The notes: generated from the sequence alone by a model not told the origin. A DNA stretch of 64,000 nucleotides from Epiperipatus broadwayi (GCA_028023455.1 JAQFVV010006623.1:87501-151500), one strand, 5' to 3'. Shown: positions 25,962 to 36,839, counted from the first letter of the stretch. Numbers and translations: made by a program.

Positions 25962-26302
25962 TATAATTACAATAGAATGACAGCCTGTTAAGCTAATTGC
26001 GCAGACACTGTGAGAATGTTATTAATAAATGAATACCTTCGAACAACCACATGATATAGTATTTGTATAAGAGTAAAAAGGAATCCTCTTACTCTTACGA
26101 CTCAAATGTTTATAAATGAGCAAATCTGAAGTAGTTGTAACGAAGGCATGACTACATAATAGTCACTTTAAATTACTATATATAATGTCTGTATGAATGA
26201 CGCCAATGAACATGTGGTTGTTCGAAGGTATTCATTTATTAATAACATTCTCACAGCGTCTGCGCAATTAGCTTAACAGGCTGTCATTATATTGTAATTA
26301 TA
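25962..26302. mobile_element. Fold-back/MITE element E with 92-bp arms
   Basis: The left arm (25962-26053) and right arm (26211-26302) are nearly perfect inverted repeats. Termini are TATAATTACAAT and ATTGTAATTATA; inside are GACAGCCTGTTAAGCTAATT and GCGCAGAC, with only a few mismatches (for example ACTGTG versus GCGTCTG). The arms are more GC-rich than the surroundings and the 157-bp loop carries no coding frame. The high arm identity suggests recent insertion or repair-driven homogenisation. No TSD is clear. Confidence 0.9.
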
Positions 26303-27180
26303 ATCGCACGCAAGACATTATAAAATAAATGCTTATTCATTTATAAAGTAGTATAGAATGGCAATTTTAACCCCAACCTCACTCTCCAAACATTAAAAAC
26401 AAAGAACAAAAAGTTAAAAACAGTTTTTTAATGACTCTCACATTACTTGGTTGTCATTTAATTTGTACATTTGATATCTTGTGATGCAGTTGTTGTTTTT
26501 TAATTTTGCTAAATATTAGAATCCAGTTAAAAGTTTATGGTTTGCTTTAATTAAGTAAATACATTTAATTTGAGAGATAATTGATTGCAGAATTTATATA
26601 AAAAAAAAAACATTATGAAGTCAAACATGTGAATAGATTTATTATGGTTATGTTTAGTATATGACTACATATTGAAAACTGAAAAATAATAAAATCTGAA
26701 CAACTTATTGAATTCTTCTAGATTACTTTCAATTTTTATATACAACAAACAACAAGAACTCTAAGAAATTAAGTTTACATTTATTTTTTTACTGCTTCTA
26801 TTTTTTTAGTTAGTTTTTCCATTCATTTTAGATCTTTGTAAGAAATCCTAAGATAGACATGTTACCAAAATCAGACTCTAGTTGCTTCTGAGTTCATAAT
26901 TATTAGTGGACTAATTTTTCATAATCCTTGTGATTGAGATCTAGTGTACAACAGACTATCATTTGGATCTGTACACTTTATAAAATGCTTTTAAAAAAAA
27001 TATTCATCCAAATGCTTGATATTTAAGAAATATTTTTACAAATGTTCATCGAGTAAAAAACACCACTATTTAGACCAAGCATGCAATTTAATAAAGGATG
27101 CATGACTAATTTTTATCAAAGTGCTATATATTTTACTTTAAATGATCAAATTTTGTAAAAATTTGTCCTTTTATATATAA
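26303..27180. other. Non-coding sequence
   Basis: A/T-rich unique sequence; nothing supported. Confidence 0.5.
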
Positions 27181-27690
27181 AGTTGAAAATAACCAATTTA
27201 AACCAAAATTGAGATAGACAACTTACTATGAATAAAAAATTTATTTCATCTATAAACCCAGCTTTTATTCCTTATTGGAATTTTATGTTTCTTTTTACAA
27301 AATGACATGACCAGTTATTTTACTGCAACATATATATATAAGTAAAATATATACCCGTACATAAAAATGATTAAACTTATTACAATCCTTTTTTTATAAT
27401 ATATATATATTTTCAAAACAATCTATATATATATAAAGAATTGTAATAAGTTTAATGATTTTTATATACATATATATATTTTACTAATTATAATTATTTT
27501 AATGTAATGTAAATAACGTCCATTATGTGGAAATGCAGTAGAACAGATGGTCACATAATTTTGTAAAAAAAAAAACATTTTGATAAGGTTCCAATAAGGA
27601 ATGCAAGCTGAGTTGATGTATTAAATAATTTTTTTATTTGTAGTAAGATGTATATTTCAATTTTGTTTTAAATTGATTATTTTAAATTTT
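27181..27690. mobile_element. Fold-back element A1 (~510 bp palindrome)
   Basis: The sequence is an imperfect palindrome centred near 27435. Paired landmarks are AGACAACTTACTATGAATAA with its complement near 27640, CTTTTATTCCTTATTGGAA with TTCCAATAAGGAATGCAAG, and AACTTATTACAATCC with GAATTGTAATAAGTT around the centre. Arms are about 245 bp with almost no loop. Its outer sequence is the same as that of A2 at 28.6-29.75 kb, so the two form a family. Confidence 0.88.
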
Positions 27691-28640
27691 AGATATTTAT
27701 TTTATATGTGTTGATTATTGTCCTCTTTCTTATTAATTAACATTAATCCATGCTCATGCACTTAATTAAAAAACATTTGAAGCAAACTTTTCTTTTTGCA
27801 AAACTTCATTACCTCATCTAATTGTCAGATGACCTGGAAGATGAGCAAGATGCTTTGCTTTAACTGATTGATGATCTGAACCCATTCGAATTTTGCAGAA
27901 GTTAATGTTTAGCCTTCATAGCATTTAAGATTGAGCTGTGATTATGAGAATATATTGATCATCATATCCATTAGCTGAACATCACTAAATTCATACAGAG
28001 CATAGAATAGACAATGGTATAATATGTGAATATTTATTAATATTAACATGTTAAAACATTTTTACATTTTTTGCCTTCCAGTCATTCACTCTTCATTAGA
28101 TATATTCCTTCTTGAATGATTAGCGCATCATTCATTGTTACATCCTAATTAAATCAGGGTGGCCTGAGACTCTTCTAGGATTACTAAATGGGAATTCTAT
28201 TTACAAATAAAACATAACTCAAGTATGAGTGAATGTAGTATAAATAAAAAAATGAGTTATTTATGTATTGTTTAAATGTATAATTAACAAAGATTATTGT
28301 ATCATATAATTAATTATTTTCATATACTATTATTATTAAATAATAATGGCATCGTCTGACTTTTTTTTTTCCTAAATGATTAAATGTTTTTTTTTAGTGA
28401 CATTAAAGATTATAATGGAATTTAAAACAACTGCCTTCATTAAATTATGTATTAATTATCTGCTGTTTAAATTATCATCTACTATTGACTTATAGATTGT
28501 TGCTCATTAAGTTGTATGTCTAGTTTTTTATTTTATTTAAATTAATATTAATTTTTATTATATGGAGTCCTGCATATAGAGTTCATTTGAGATGCTTAAG
28601 GTTCAAGTTTAAAAATTATCCATAAGGTTGTCTTCATCAT
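27691..28640. other. Non-coding sequence between two A-family palindromes
   Basis: Unique A/T-rich sequence; nothing supported. Confidence 0.5.
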
Positions 28641-29752
28641 AAAATCTAAACTATTAATCAATCTTAAACAAAATTGATAAACAATTTAAATAAAATTTAT
28701 TTAAACCAGTTTTCATTCCTTATAGGAATTTTATTAAGATGTCTTCTTTTTTATAATCACATGACAATCTTTTCTATAACAACTCCATCAAGTGGACATC
28801 ATTGAAATTATAATATATTAACCACATTAAAAGTAAGATATATATATATATAAAGATTAGTAAATAAATATAACCTTATTATTATGTAATTTTTCAGTTT
28901 ACAAATGAAATAGAAAAAATTATATTTTAATTACACTTTTTTATAAATAATATTTTAATTATACTTTTAAGTGTAATTAAAATTATTTTTTGTTTATTTA
29001 ATTTCTAAACTGAAAAATTAGATAGTAATAAGCTTGTATTAAATTATAAATTTTTATATATCTGTAATTGAAAAACCAAAGTAACTATTTCTCACTGTGT
29101 TTATTTAACGTCAAAAACAATGAAAGATAGAAAATACCATTTTATTTTTAGACTCTGTTGTTATATAAGCTTAGTTTTCACTTGGTTTTTGAACTATAAG
29201 GTGAATTTTGTCTTTTGGTTTAATGTATAGACTAAATGCTCTGAAATCACCATTAATATATTCAGATCCTCTGAATATATCTAAATATATTAATGGTGAT
29301 TTCAGATTTAGTCTATACATAAATTAAAACAGTAGACAAAATTCACCCTATAATTTAAAGACTAAGTCAAAAACTAAGATTATATAATAAAAGAGCCTAA
29401 AGATAGAATAATATCATTCTATTTTTTGTGGTTTTTTGACATTACATAATTCAGTAGGAGTAGTTACTTCTGCTTTTCAATTACAAATATTTAAAAAAGT
29501 TATAATTATTTATAATCTTTATATATATATTATTATATTATATTTAACATTTTAATGTATTAAAATTTGAATGATGTTCACTGGATAGAGTTGCTATAGA
29601 ATAGTTTGTCATGTGACTATAAAAAGATGATATCTTATTAAGATTCATATATGGAATAAAACTGATTTAATGTTTTAAATAAATATTATTTATGTTTTAA
29701 GTTGTCTATTATTAATTTTGCTTAAAATTGATTAATATTTTGAATTTTTAAA
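28641..29752. mobile_element. Fold-back element A2 (~1.1 kb palindrome with nested insertion)
   Basis: The outer arms pair over several hundred bases: ATTAATCAATCTTAAAC near 28651 with its complement near 29730, AACTCCATCAAGTGGACATC near 28780 with GATGTTCACTGGATAGAGTT near 29572, and ACCATTAATATATTCAGA with its complement around the inner centre near 29275. The outer and inner centres differ by about 90 bp because the left arm carries an extra ~165-bp palindrome (28871-29034). The terminal sequence (TTATTAAG, TCACATGACAATC, TTCATTCCTTATAGGAA) matches A1. Confidence 0.88.
28871..29034. repeat. Small palindrome nested in the left arm of A2
   Basis: ATGTAATTTTTCAGTTT pairs with AAACTGAAAAATTAGAT, and TTTTAATTACACTT pairs with AAGTGTAATTAAAA. 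The structure has no partner in the right arm of A2, so it inserted into, or was lost from only one side of, the larger element. Confidence 0.75.
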
Positions 29753-30340
29753 AACACTATATTATATATAAAATGTATTATTTGTGATATATTTAATTAA
29801 TCAAACCCCATTTACTTACAACTGAGCATAGATATAGACAAATATAGGGGCATATTGGAAATAAGATAGATTGCATGAGATAGTAAAATAATTATTCACT
29901 AAAATTAAAGTAAAAGTAATCATAACTCAAATAAATACAGATATTATGAAAACTTCAATTCATGAAGACATATCATATATTGACTAAGATACTATTATAG
30001 TATATGAGAGCTAATTTGGAGAGTCACATTGTTGCAAGTACAGCTGTATTAAAAAATAATCATAACCCAAGATTTCAACTAGTTGCACAACTGCTTGATA
30101 TACTAAATGTAGTTTACTTGTTTTTGTAATAAAATAACATCTTTGAACTATTTATTTTCATATTTGCTATTAATGCAGGGATTGTGACTACACATGGGAA
30201 AATATAATTTAAGAAGCTTTATTAAAGTACCATCATATATGGCCAAGGGTGCAATAATGGTGATACATAGAACAACATAAAGATTCACATATGAACTTTA
30301 TTATTCACATCTTGATCTAAACACAGAAATAAATGTGTTG
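29753..30340. other. Non-coding sequence
   Basis: A/T-rich unique sequence; nothing supported. Confidence 0.5.
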
Positions 30341-30474
30341 CACATTATTCTAGTTTTTTTTTAAGTGTCATAGCATCGGCCGGGATGCGAACCCGCAACC
30401 CAGGCAACTGCCTGCAAGTGCAAGGCAGTTGCGCTAACCTCTCAACCACCAATGCAAGACACACATTATTCTAG
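30341..30474 (-). mobile_element. Full-length tRNA-like SINE with 13-bp TSD
   Basis: The body is 30354-30461 on the minus strand, bounded by the perfect repeat CACATTATTCTAG (30341-30353 and 30462-30474). In element orientation the tRNA-like acceptor starts GCATTGG and ends CCGATGC, which pair over all 7 bp; outside it GTC and GAC flanks can extend the stem. The A box region is TGGTTGAGAGGTTAGC and the B box GGTTCGCATCC. The anticodon arm is stretched by a duplicated TTGCA (loop TTGCACTTGCA between AACTGCC and GGCAGTT). The element ends TATGACACTT plus poly-A. It is about 108 bp, with no body beyond the tRNA-like unit. Confidence 0.95.
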
Positions 30475-30724
30475 TGGTGAACTGATTTCTAGGAAATGTA
30501 ATTACCTTATCACAATTTTCATCATAGAAAGGGAAACATTTTTTTTAAATATGAAACATATAAATGAAATTTTGATAACTTACCAAAATGCACTCAACGA
30601 TATATAAAAATAAATGCAAATATCAATAAAGCACAATTTATCTTATTGAATCACAAATCACAAATAATTATTAAAGCATCAAGCATCACATGATTACCAT
30701 TTTTTATGCTTACACAATTTGTTT

Positions 30725-30885
30725 TTCACAGAAACAAAACTCTCCATGCAGTAGTACCATTTAGTGCAAGTCAGAACAATCAATGGATGCAGGAAGGTTT
30801 GTGCACAAACTTCCTGCATTTATTGATTACTCTGGTTGGCTTGCACTGAGTGGTACTACTGTATGGAGAGTTTTGTCTCTGTGAA
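30725..30885. mobile_element. Fold-back element B1 (almost loopless palindrome)
   Basis: Arms of about 78 bp pair almost completely about the centre GTTTGTGCACAAAC (30797-30810). TTCACAGAAACAAAACTCTC at the left end pairs with GAGAGTTTTGTCTCTGTGAA at the right. The arms contain GCAGTAGTACCA and ATCAATGGATGCAGGAAG. Related copies are B2 at 33.9 kb and B3 at 47.8 kb. Confidence 0.92.
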
Positions 30886-31311
30886 TCATTATTAAAGCTT
30901 GGTCTTTATTCTATAACAATCATAATTTTTAAAAAAGTTTGATTTATAATCTTATTACTCTGTTTAAGTAATTAAAATATCATTGCAAAATTTGGGTTGA
31001 CAATAAATAATAAAACATGGGTGCAATTATGATATCAAATACTTTGCAGATATTCCCAAAAATTGGAAATCAATTAGCCTAAGCATCATACTTCAGTTAA
31101 AAATACCACAATTTCTTCACTACACTATACTTTCATAAAATAATGTTGGAATGTATTGTAAAATAATCACATCTATCAACATGTTAATTTTCTAACAATT
31201 TTATTACTACAGCTAATTTTAAACACCGGAGAGTCAATACATTTTACATTTCATGATATTACTTTTAAATGTAAACCGAATCCAATTTATTTAATTGAAT
31301 ACAATTTTCCA
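30886..31311. other. Non-coding sequence
   Basis: A/T-rich unique sequence; nothing supported. Confidence 0.5.
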
Positions 31312-31640
31312 TATGGCCTTTGAACGTTCGATCATCAGATTTTCAATTGGGTGGATGGTTGAAGAGTTGGAGTATGGAGTGGATTAAAGTCTGTCCATTA
31401 AAGTATAAATATTGGCTATCTTAATATATATCTGAACACTTATTGCATATATGTGTAGAGATGATAATCTGGACCAACTGATGATTGCTGGTTTAGCATG
31501 AAATACGGATATTGGTGATTATTTATCTTTTCGACATATATGTGTTCAAGTGTATTAGTGATATGAGATAGAGTGGTGAGTGGTAGGTCATGTGAAAGTC
31601 TGTGTTCATATACTCTATATCTTATAAAATAAATTAAATT
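31312..31640 (+). repeat. Unclassified dispersed repeat R1, copy 1
   Basis: About 330 bp that aligns with 50540-50878: both share TTCGATCATCA, GTCCATTAAA, GATGATAATCTGGACCAACT, GATTATTTATCTTTT and GAAAGTCTGTGTTCA in the same order and spacing. No coding frame is conserved; the minus-strand frame at 31440-31655 is incidental. Near the 3' end is a degraded B-box-like site. The family is unknown to me. Confidence 0.75.
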
Positions 31641-31821
31641 ATCACTGATATTCATTCTTTTGTTTTAATTACTTATGATAGTTATAATGCATGTTTAAAT
31701 CAAAATAAATAGATCTTTAAAAATATTTAAGTTAAAATAAAAAAAATCATGTAACATAAGATGTTTATTATTTATCTTATTAACAAATTTAATTTTTTTA
31801 TATTTTTCTAAACAAACTATT

Positions 31822-31903
31822 ATCTTAAAAGTAAATGTCAAGCATTGATGGTCGAGAGGTCAGCACAACAGCATTACACATGAAGAAATCTTAAAAGTAA
31901 ATG
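31822..31903 (+). mobile_element. Mini-SINE: 50-bp internally deleted tRNA-like copy with 16-bp TSD
   Basis: The perfect repeat ATCTTAAAAGTAAATG (31822-31837 and 31888-31903) bounds a 50-bp insert. The insert starts as in full-length copies (TCAAGCATTGATGGTCGAGA) and keeps the A box, but jumps from CAGCATTAC to ACATGAAGAA, losing about 55 bases that include the B box. ACA/AC at the breakpoints could have guided template switching. Such a copy has no internal B box and probably cannot be transcribed by pol III itself. Confidence 0.9.
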
Positions 31904-33249
31904 TGACTAACTTTTAATTAATTTAATTTTAAATATCTTCCTCTTTAATTGGAATGTTAATTCGTTTATTTAAAGAATGAACTTATCTTTTGTTCCCATA
32001 AAGACTTTGCTTATCTCCACCCTCTTTTTCTAATATCTACTCTTTTGATAGTTTCGCATTTCCACGAAGCTATCACTTAGATATCTATATGTACATTTAT
32101 TTATTTGTATCTATTCATAATTTACATTATGGGAATTGATTACAAGTGGGTTCATAAATGAGTAACAAGCAAAAATAGATGCCACTGACTTTACTTAAAA
32201 ATCAATTATATTGTCAAATATTTTAATAATGATTATCTTACATATATATATATTGTATTAATTGAATAGCCAAGATAATAAATTTTAAAATATTATTAAT
32301 TAGTTGTACTATACATACTAATTAATTTTACAGTAAACATTTTATATAATTTGCAGGTATATCTTCCCTAGTAAGTTTAATTACAATGATTAGTAAACAG
32401 GTATAATATTTTTTTTTAAAGATAAATATTTATTATATATACGTTTTTAGAGGAAAACAAAAAATAAAGAGCATAAAAGTAGTAATTATATACATAAAAA
32501 GGTACTTTATTACAATATAGAATTTTTAAATACATATATAGAAAGAGCAATTTATTATAGCATCTTTTATCTCTTTCTTTTTTATATATTTATTTTCTTC
32601 ACAGCGTCTTTGTTATTGACATCATTTACGTAGTAAATAATATTAAAATGATTTTCATTGTCTTTTGTTTAAAAAGAAGATGGCAAAAATGCTGTTTTCG
32701 TGATAAAATTATCATTTTGTTTGCTTACAATTGTTTATTGCGGTTTGAAAGTAAATAAATAATTCATAACGAGACTTTGCTACATTATACAAAAACTATT
32801 TACAATCATACAAAAAAAAATTAAATATGTATTCCACATGTGAAATGTTTATTTTAAAAATACTACAAAATCACAGAATAAAGCCATTTGCCTTGAGGTA
32901 CAAACCGTTTTATTTTTTATTTATGTTTGTAATCTCCGGCTTGCGCAATTTTTTACGCCATCTACAAGTTGGAAAGAAAATTAAAATTTTTAAAGAATTT
33001 TAAACAAAGCAATAATCGTTTGTTGGGTGATTTAAAAACTTATACTATTATTAAATAATTATCATTGGTAATAAGATTTTATCTTGTAAACTTCTTTTTC
33101 TATTATAACTTAACTTGTAATTAATCAACGTTTATTTATGAATATCTAACTTATTTGTTTTAACACTTTATAAAATAATATATATATTGTCATTTTCAAT
33201 TGCACTATTAAGGTCTACTAAGTATGCTCGATACTTCCGATCCATAGCT
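31904..33249. other. Non-coding sequence
   Basis: A/T-rich; no gene or repeat that I can name. Confidence 0.5.
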
Positions 33250-33870
33250 TATCATTTCCATTCCAGAAATCTTTATTTTAGATAGGTCTTTTAAAAAAAT
33301 TTGGTATGTAGATTATTTCATTTGTCTTTTTATTACCATGTCTTCTAACATGTTTATCCCAATCCTATTTCAATCTCTTATTTATTTCCAGAATGCCATC
33401 ACATATCTGTCATCAATAAATTTATCTTCTATATATTTTTATTAACTTTAACATACATCTCTCCATAGTTTTCTGGTCTGCAGTTTCTGTAATTCCTTTT
33501 CAAACTTATGATTATTAAAATTATTCTTTTCAAATACATTGCCATTTTATTATTACTATTATTTTTAAATTATTTGTACCAAAATGACTCCTATCAAGTT
33601 TAATTATTTGATTAATTTCATGCATTATCTTTTCATCTATCTTAATAAATTGATTATATATAATTAACAATCTTTATTTTCTCCTGTTTGAAAACCAATT
33701 GGACATTATTATTATTTTTTGCTTTGTTTTTATCTGATAACATAATATTTTCTGCATTTTAGCTAAAGTTTTATTTAAGAATATAGCCAAATCTTCAATT
33801 AAAATTCAGATTCTCTTAAATAGATTTTTTTTATAATTTTTTGTTTTTCATCTGAGAATTAAAAGATTTT
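33250..33870 (-). mobile_element. Ancient RTE-type LINE fragment (copy 3)
   Basis: On the plus strand, ACATACATCTCTCCATAG, GGTCTGCAGTTTCTGT and CAAGTTTAATTATTTGATTA match in order the RTE copy at 54.25-55.99 kb (ACATACATCTCTCCATAC, GGTCTGAAGTCTCTGT, CAAGTTTAATTCTATGATTA). The fragment covers the RT C-terminal domain. It is more diverged than copies 1 and 2 and has no open frame. Confidence 0.75.
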
Positions 33871-33915
33871 ACTTTAAAACATTCAGTATCATTATAATTA
33901 TATGACCATCACTCA

Positions 33916-34135
33916 TTAAACAGGCAAAACTGTCCATACAGTAGTGCCACTCTGTAACAACCAGAGTAATCAATGGATGCCAGAAGGCTGGTGCATAAAA
34001 TCCCATCTAGTGCCTACTTATCCAATATCCTCAGATTAGTTTCTGGCTTGTGGCCTTCACAAACCTTCTGGCATCCATTGATTACTCTGGTTGGCACAGG
34101 GTAGCATTACTGTATGGAGATTTTTGCCTGATTAA
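33916..34135. mobile_element. Fold-back element B2
   Basis: The left arm (TTAAACAGGCAAAACTGTCC onward) pairs with the right arm (to GGAGATTTTTGCCTGATTAA), both carrying AACCAGAGTAATCAATGGAT or its complement. Unlike B1 it keeps an internal loop of about 75 bp with CTAGTGCCTACTTATCC, also present in B3. The plus-strand frame at 34050-34244 is made by the right arm and is not a gene. Confidence 0.9.
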
Positions 34136-34312
34136 TAACACTTATGCTACCATAAGGGATGGTGATCATGTTATATTTAGTGGTTACCATCACTCACTGT
34201 TGTTACATTCTGATAAATGTCCTTCAGAATTTAATATGATCTAGAACCATGTGAGGATGTTCTATATCTTTACAATAGTTGGAATATTTATACAGCATTT
34301 CGATTAAAATTA

Positions 34313-34980
34313 GTTCTTCTGACCATGTATGAGTTAGCAGCATAAATTGGGCTTACTTAATTCTTCTGGTTGGAGATCACATGCTAGAATGCCATCAGAT
34401 ATATTATTATTATTAAGAATAAGTGAGCCAATGACATGGAATTATAACTCATTTCTTTAAAGAGCATTATATGCATTATATAGAAGTACACAAATAATAA
34501 ATGAGCTATTAGGCATACATTAAATAAAATAAGGTAGATATGACCTGTACCATTATTCCTATCCCTGTTTTGGCACTTACAGAAGCATGAATCTTTCAGA
34601 TCAACCTGTTCTTATAAGGAGCAAGCAAACTCCCTGAGATGCATGCTTGGGGTTTATATTTTCTTGTCCCTATTGTTCTTTTGAAATGTGGAAGTGTCCA
34701 ACATTCCTTTATTGAATACAGCCATTATTTTACTAATTTTAAATTTCTTTATTGATGATCTGGTAATTGTAAAACTCAATTATTTATGCATACTTTTTTA
34801 TAGTTTTATATGTGTATCACATTTATACATATTCTCTATAGTTTTTATACTATGAATACAGTAACTGTTATCTTTATTTTAATATAAGTTATGTTATGTA
34901 AAATAATATTCAATTTTAATTGTTACATACATATGAACATATTAAGAGTGTTTACTTTCCTAATGCAATAAGATGCAGCA
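34313..34980 (-). repeat. 3' LTR of the gypsy element
   Basis: It aligns end to end with 37605-38272: shared landmarks are CCAACATTCCTT, GATAATCTG/GATGATCTG, TTTTAATATAAGTTATGTTATGTAA (shorter match in both) and CTTTCCTAATGCA. On the minus strand it starts TGCTGCATC directly after the polypurine tract, as an LTR should. The low-coordinate boundary is uncertain by about 15 bp. Confidence 0.82.
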
Positions 34981-34995
34981 TTTCTCCCTTCATCC
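34981..34995 (-). other. Polypurine tract of the gypsy element
   Basis: On the minus strand GGATGAAGGGAGAAA ends exactly where the 3' LTR begins with TG, as expected for the plus-strand priming site of an LTR retrotransposon. Confidence 0.6.
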
Positions 34996-35439
34996 AGAAG
35001 GTATGATGAATTCATCACATGTAATTATGGAGAAGACTTAGCAATCTTCTGGATCTTGATGGTCTTGTTAGAAGTTTTGGCTTGATAGTTGGATTTCAGT
35101 TAATTTGAATTCATATTGGTTTGATAGTCAGATTTCTTCTAGGCCATCATTTTAAAGTTCTACAGCTAATTGGTAAGCTTTTTGTTTTGTGGTTCTGTGG
35201 CTGGATGAACATCTTTGTTCATATTCTCTTGAAATTTGGCTTTCATTATATTGTTTATTGCAGGTGTGTTGGCTGTTTCATCATGATGGTAACATCCCAG
35301 TTATTTAGAAATCTATGTAATGTCATCCCAATTTCTGTTTCAACTGCTGTTAACTGTGCTGATATACATGTTATATTGTTTTTTCATATCTATTGAGATT
35401 GTTTTAAATCTATAGACTGTCTCCATTTTCAAATTGTTT

Positions 35440-36180
35440 TTTACTATGGATTTTCCTTGAATTGGTCTTTATCAGTTGTAACAAAGTTGAGTTTTGTTCT
35501 AAATTTTCCTTTCAAACAGTATTTCTGCTGAAGATTTCCCTATGGTTGCTAATAATGCAATATGTTGAATAAGCATCACCAAATGTAATGTTCAATTTAT
35601 TCTGGTTATATCCATTTTTCTGAGGACTAATTTTATATTTGGACTGTTTTCTTGGTGAGCTCTTTAGATTGGGGGTGGGGGCAATGTGCATATATAATTT
35701 ATTCCCTATTTCTTCATATAAGCTTTGAATCTTGATGCAGCAAAAACTGTTTCCTTGTCATATACCAGTATTACTGGGATTTCATGAAAGGAGGAAATTT
35801 CTTGGAACTTTGTAATACTTTTTTCCTCATATGTGTTATGTACTATTAAGCATCTATACAACACCAAAAACATTTATCCTTCTAAATTCCACCATGGTCT
35901 TTAGGTGAGTGGTCACGCAATATTATTTTTTAGACAGAAGTTTGACATGATCAACATGCTTCATAATTATTTAGGCATGTTTCCATATCACCATCTATTT
36001 CAAACCATTAGACATAACCATAATCTATAGCTTTGATCATGCCCATGTGATCTTAATGTAAGACATTTTGTATAATTTTTGTGGCTGATATATGATGTTA
36101 ATAGTTTGTCATTGCTAATAAATGTTTGCCCACTATCCATAGATTCTTATGAAGATTCTGAAGGTGCCATACAAGATAGC
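35440..36180 (-). pseudogene. Gypsy integrase remnant
   Basis: Minus-strand translation across frames gives the HHCC zinc-binding region (LHxDHMGMIKA, YGYVxWFEIDGDMET, NNYEACxSCQ), then core-domain pieces: MFLVLYRCLIV, and IPVILVYDKETVF with FKAYMKKxGINYICTLP, matching the usual VSDNGTQF block and its following helix, then PHPQSKELTKKTVQI, matching the usual PYHPQSNGLAERTVQ block. The core Asp of the VYD block is present; the expected Glu position reads differently. A later piece (IGKSSAEILFERKIRTKL) matches the conserved segment after the core. Many stops and at least three frameshifts exclude function. Confidence 0.88.
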
Positions 36181-36289
36181 CCTTTGCATTTCATTTTAAT
36201 AATATCTGGATCCCTAGATTGACTTTATACTACTCTGCTATGGTTTTGCTGTTCACAGTTTTAGATTCAAGTCCATCAATGTTGTTTAT

Positions 36290-36740
36290 GTAGATGTCAT
36301 TTCTGGAAGTTAAATACCTTTGTGTAGTAGATTCTTAAGCTCTTCTTTCATATTTTTATCTATGCGAATAGTGCTTTGTAACATTTTCCAATTATAGATT
36401 TTCCTCCTTCATGTAGATTGATTTGTGTCATGTTTATTTCTTAGATCTTTTTTAAAAAATAGAAGAAATTTATTACTTTGTTTCTACCATATGAATCATT
36501 CATGACCTATTTTGGATTAATTATTCCATTAACATTGCAAATTGATAGTGACTCATTGGGTTTTCTAGTTTTGATAAGTAATCAAACTATTCTTATTAGA
36601 TTAACTAGACTGTCACTTGAATCTCATGGTCTGAGATCTGTTTTAACTGACTGTGGCAGGGTTTTCAATTCTGAATTAGTTTTCTCTCATCTCAGTTTAT
36701 TAATAAATACTCCAGTAATAATATCAATCTCCATGGACCT
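36290..36740 (-). pseudogene. Gypsy protease and RT N-terminal remnants
   Basis: Near 36700-36735 (minus) MEIDIITGVFIN resembles the active-site region of a retroviral-type aspartic protease (MEVDTG followed by a hydrophobic stretch), and the following residues have the right order of hydrophobic and charged blocks. Near 36292-36374 the frame IRIDKNMKEELKNLLHKGI matches the conserved start of gypsy reverse transcriptase (KEEL, L, GI). The palm motifs with the catalytic aspartates are absent. Confidence 0.6.
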
Positions 36741-36839
36741 AACTTGTTAAAGATTTTAACCATTAATATAAAATTTTAAATTTACAATCACTGTATACTT
36801 TATGAAGTTTTGTTCACATTTTATCTTTTTACTTTTATG

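Noticed and set aside
30354-30461. A functional tRNA gene
   Set aside because: Despite A and B boxes and a paired acceptor stem, the poly-A tail, TSD and stretched anticodon loop identify a SINE.
20892-30885. CRISPR-like or tandem array
   Set aside because: The repeats are inverted, of different families and irregularly spaced; there are no regular direct repeats with spacers.
31440-31655. 71-codon minus-strand frame in repeat R1 copy 1
   Set aside because: Partly alignable with a minus-strand frame in copy 2, but with shifts and different stops; this reflects repeat similarity, not coding constraint.
34050-34244. 64-codon plus-strand frame
   Set aside because: It is formed by the right arm of fold-back B2 and flanking DNA.
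35121-35396. 91-codon plus-strand frame (and that at 36478-36750)
   Set aside because: Both are antisense to the degenerate gypsy element.
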